This document shows, piece after piece, positions 3,971 to 5,082 of a stretch of 5,082 nt of DNA. The notes under the pieces were generated by a model. That model was given only the letters and a program-made list of their open reading frames with translations. It was not told where the DNA came from and ran no database searches. Each line of letters opens with the position of its first letter. Position 1 is the stretch's first letter. The stretch is from Acidimicrobiia bacterium UBA4744 (GTDB lineage: Bacteria > Actinomycetota > Acidimicrobiia > Spongiisociales > UBA4744), in assembly GCA_002403855.1 (NCBI GenBank), contig DHIO01000048.1, positions 131,722-136,803 on the forward strand, given 5' to 3'. A program made the translations under genes and the position numbers.

Positions 3971-5082
3971 CTAGGGGGTTCCGAGCGCCCGGTGCAGGAA
4001 GGCAGCCATTTGTCCTCGCGAGACGGGTTCGTCCGGGCAGTACAGTGACCCGTCCGCCGCGCAACCGAGGGTGATACCGGCCGCGGCGATGGCGTTGATA
4101 TCGGGGGCGTGGGTCGTGTTCTCCACGTCGAGGAAACGTTGTCCCGGTATCGGCTCCAACCGCAACGCTCGAACCAGGAACGTGGCCATCTCGGCCCTGG
4201 TGACGGGCTGATCCGGGCAGTAGAGCGGCCCGTCCGCCGCGCAACCGACGGCGATACTGGCGGCGGCGATGGCGTTGATGTTCGGCTCGTGGGTGGTATT
4301 CCGTATGTCGATGAAGCCCGGCTTCGGTATCGGTTCCAGGCCCAGGGCTCGAGCGAGGAAGGTGGCCATTTCCGCTCGGGTGACCGGCCGCTCGGGACAG
4401 AAGTGATCGCCGTAGGGCCAGTCGCAACCTTTGGTGAAACCGCTCGCCGCCATCCATTCGATGTCCTGCTGGACAACCGTCCCGTCGTCATCACGGAACG
4501 TGCCGACGTACGCGAAAGGCTCCGCGTCTTCGTCGCATTCCCAGTTCGGGTCTCGGTACCACCGGGCCGGGTCGCCGGTGAGGGGCCGGTTGCCGAGAAA
4601 GGCCCGGAGGCTCCCGTCGGGGTTGAGGGCAATGAGGTCGTCCCGGCCGTCGCCGTCGTGATCGACTACCTCCAGCAGGCCGCCGGCTCCGACCGAGGCG
4701 GCGGTGGCAGTGTTCTCGGCTGCCGCAGCGTACCCGTCGGCATGGCGGAAGATCGAGAGAATGGCGTTCGGTCCGGACAGGTCGATGGCGTAGATGTCGG
4801 GTTCCCCGTCGACATCCCGATCCCCCAGAGCGAAACGCCACCGTCCGCTCTCGGTATCGACCGGCAGCTCCACGTTCACTGCTTGGGTGCCGAACCCGGA
4901 GACTGCCGCCCATACCTCCAGGCCGGTGACGGCGCCCCGACGGAGCACGTAGAGGTCGTCGCGGCCGTCGTCGTCGACGTCACCGGCGAGGTAGAGGTCG
5001 CCGGGTTGGGAAGTGATCCCGGTGATCAGCTTCTGCGACTCGAAGAACCCTGAGTCGGCAGAATGGATGGTGACCGCCACCG
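3971..5082 (-). CDS. FG-GAP/VCBS and S-layer-homology surface protein, C-terminal part (5' end outside window)
   Basis: The frame is open to the right edge of the window and ends at the stop 3971-3973, giving about 370 C-terminal residues. GTG 5080 is probably an internal valine. Three FG-GAP/VCBS-like calcium-loop repeats are seen: DVDDDGRDD (34-42, counted from that valine), DRDVDGEPDI (87-96) and DHDGDGRDD (140-148), each followed by a short strand as in beta-propeller blades. From about 193 to the end come three S-layer-homology (SLH) repeats with the PVTRAEMATFLARAL-type helix. Such proteins are exported and attached to the cell envelope; the propeller may bind ligands or partners. The signal peptide and N-terminal domains are outside the window. 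Each SLH repeat carries two cysteines, which could form a disulfide outside the cell. The gene reads toward the oxidoreductase but is separated from it by 227 bp. Confidence 0.93.
   Translation of the reverse strand, partial: VAVTIHSADSGFFESQKLITGITSQPGDLYLAGDVDDDGRDDLYVLRRGAVTGLEVWAAVSGFGTQAVNVELPVDTESGRWRFALGDRDVDGEPDIYAIDLSGPNAILSIFRHADGYAAAAENTATAASVGAGGLLEVVDHDGDGRDDLIALNPDGSLRAFLGNRPLTGDPARWYRDPNWECDEDAEPFAYVGTFRDDDGTVVQQDIEWMAASGFTKGCDWPYGDHFCPERPVTRAEMATFLARALGLEPIPKPGFIDIRNTTHEPNINAIAAASIAVGCAADGPLYCPDQPVTRAEMATFLVRALRLEPIPGQRFLDVENTTHAPDINAIAAAGITLGCAADGSLYCPDEPVSRGQMAAFLHRALGTP
3983..4504 (-). repeat. Three tandem S-layer-homology repeats, 60-residue period
   Basis: The SLH units cover about 4340-4504, 4157-4315 and 3983-4135 (first to third along the protein). 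The helix motifs EMATFLARAL, EMATFLVRAL and QMAAFLHRAL lie exactly 60 residues apart, so the DNA has a 180-bp period. Units two and three are clearly similar even at the base level, suggesting a fairly recent duplication. The first unit differs in its front half, with DDDGTVVQQDIEWMAASGF in place of the NTTH...INAIAAA stretch. Confidence 0.88.

Noticed and set aside
3744..4457. Upstream extension of the oxidoreductase frame into the SLH gene
   Set aside because: The added Arg/Pro/His-rich stretch resembles no protein and overlaps a real gene in another frame; the internal ATG 3743 has a good ribosome-binding site.
4109..5053. 314-codon + strand frame opposite the surface protein
   Set aside because: The minus strand encodes clear FG-GAP and SLH repeats; the + strand frame has no family features.

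Overview
The window is GC-rich bacterial chromosome, most likely from an actinobacterium. The evidence is the order enolase, FtsB/DivIC-like septation protein, DUF501 protein; a HIT protein resembling the mycobacterial Ap4A phosphorylase; a deazaflavin (F420)-dependent oxidoreductase; and GTG starts. The C-terminal S-layer-homology repeats of the GC...CP...VTRAEM type suggest an Acidimicrobiia-like lineage. That placement is inference from remembered family patterns, not from a search.

Layout. Positions 1-1107 (+) hold a compact housekeeping run: the 3' end of eno, an overlapping ftsB-like gene, then a DUF501 gene 10 bp later. A HIT-family gene (1123-1632, -) meets this run tail to tail. A divergent intergenic region (1633-1723) follows. 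It leads into a small + strand unit: a proposed 38-codon leader ORF (1724-1840) overlapping by ATGA a 122-aa single-pass membrane protein of unknown function (1837-2205). A complete tRNA-Leu(UAA) gene lies at 2305-2393, then 273 bp without a recognised gene, then a RimJ/RimL-type GNAT acetyltransferase (2667-3224, +). The right third is on the minus strand: a short F420-type oxidoreductase (3372-3743) and the C-terminal part of an FG-GAP plus S-layer-homology surface protein (3971-5082) that runs off the right edge.

Most genes are ordinary core or accessory actinobacterial genes and do not form one pathway. The part most worth a second look is 1696-1840. There a long RNA hairpin presents a perfect Shine-Dalgarno sequence in its loop and buries a GTG start in its stem. 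It heads a small ORF that is translationally coupled to the orphan membrane protein, whose own ribosome-binding site has a perfect 7-base complement inside the small ORF. This looks like a cis-acting translational control leader, but I have only sequence-level evidence. No mobile element, CRISPR array or defence system is visible.
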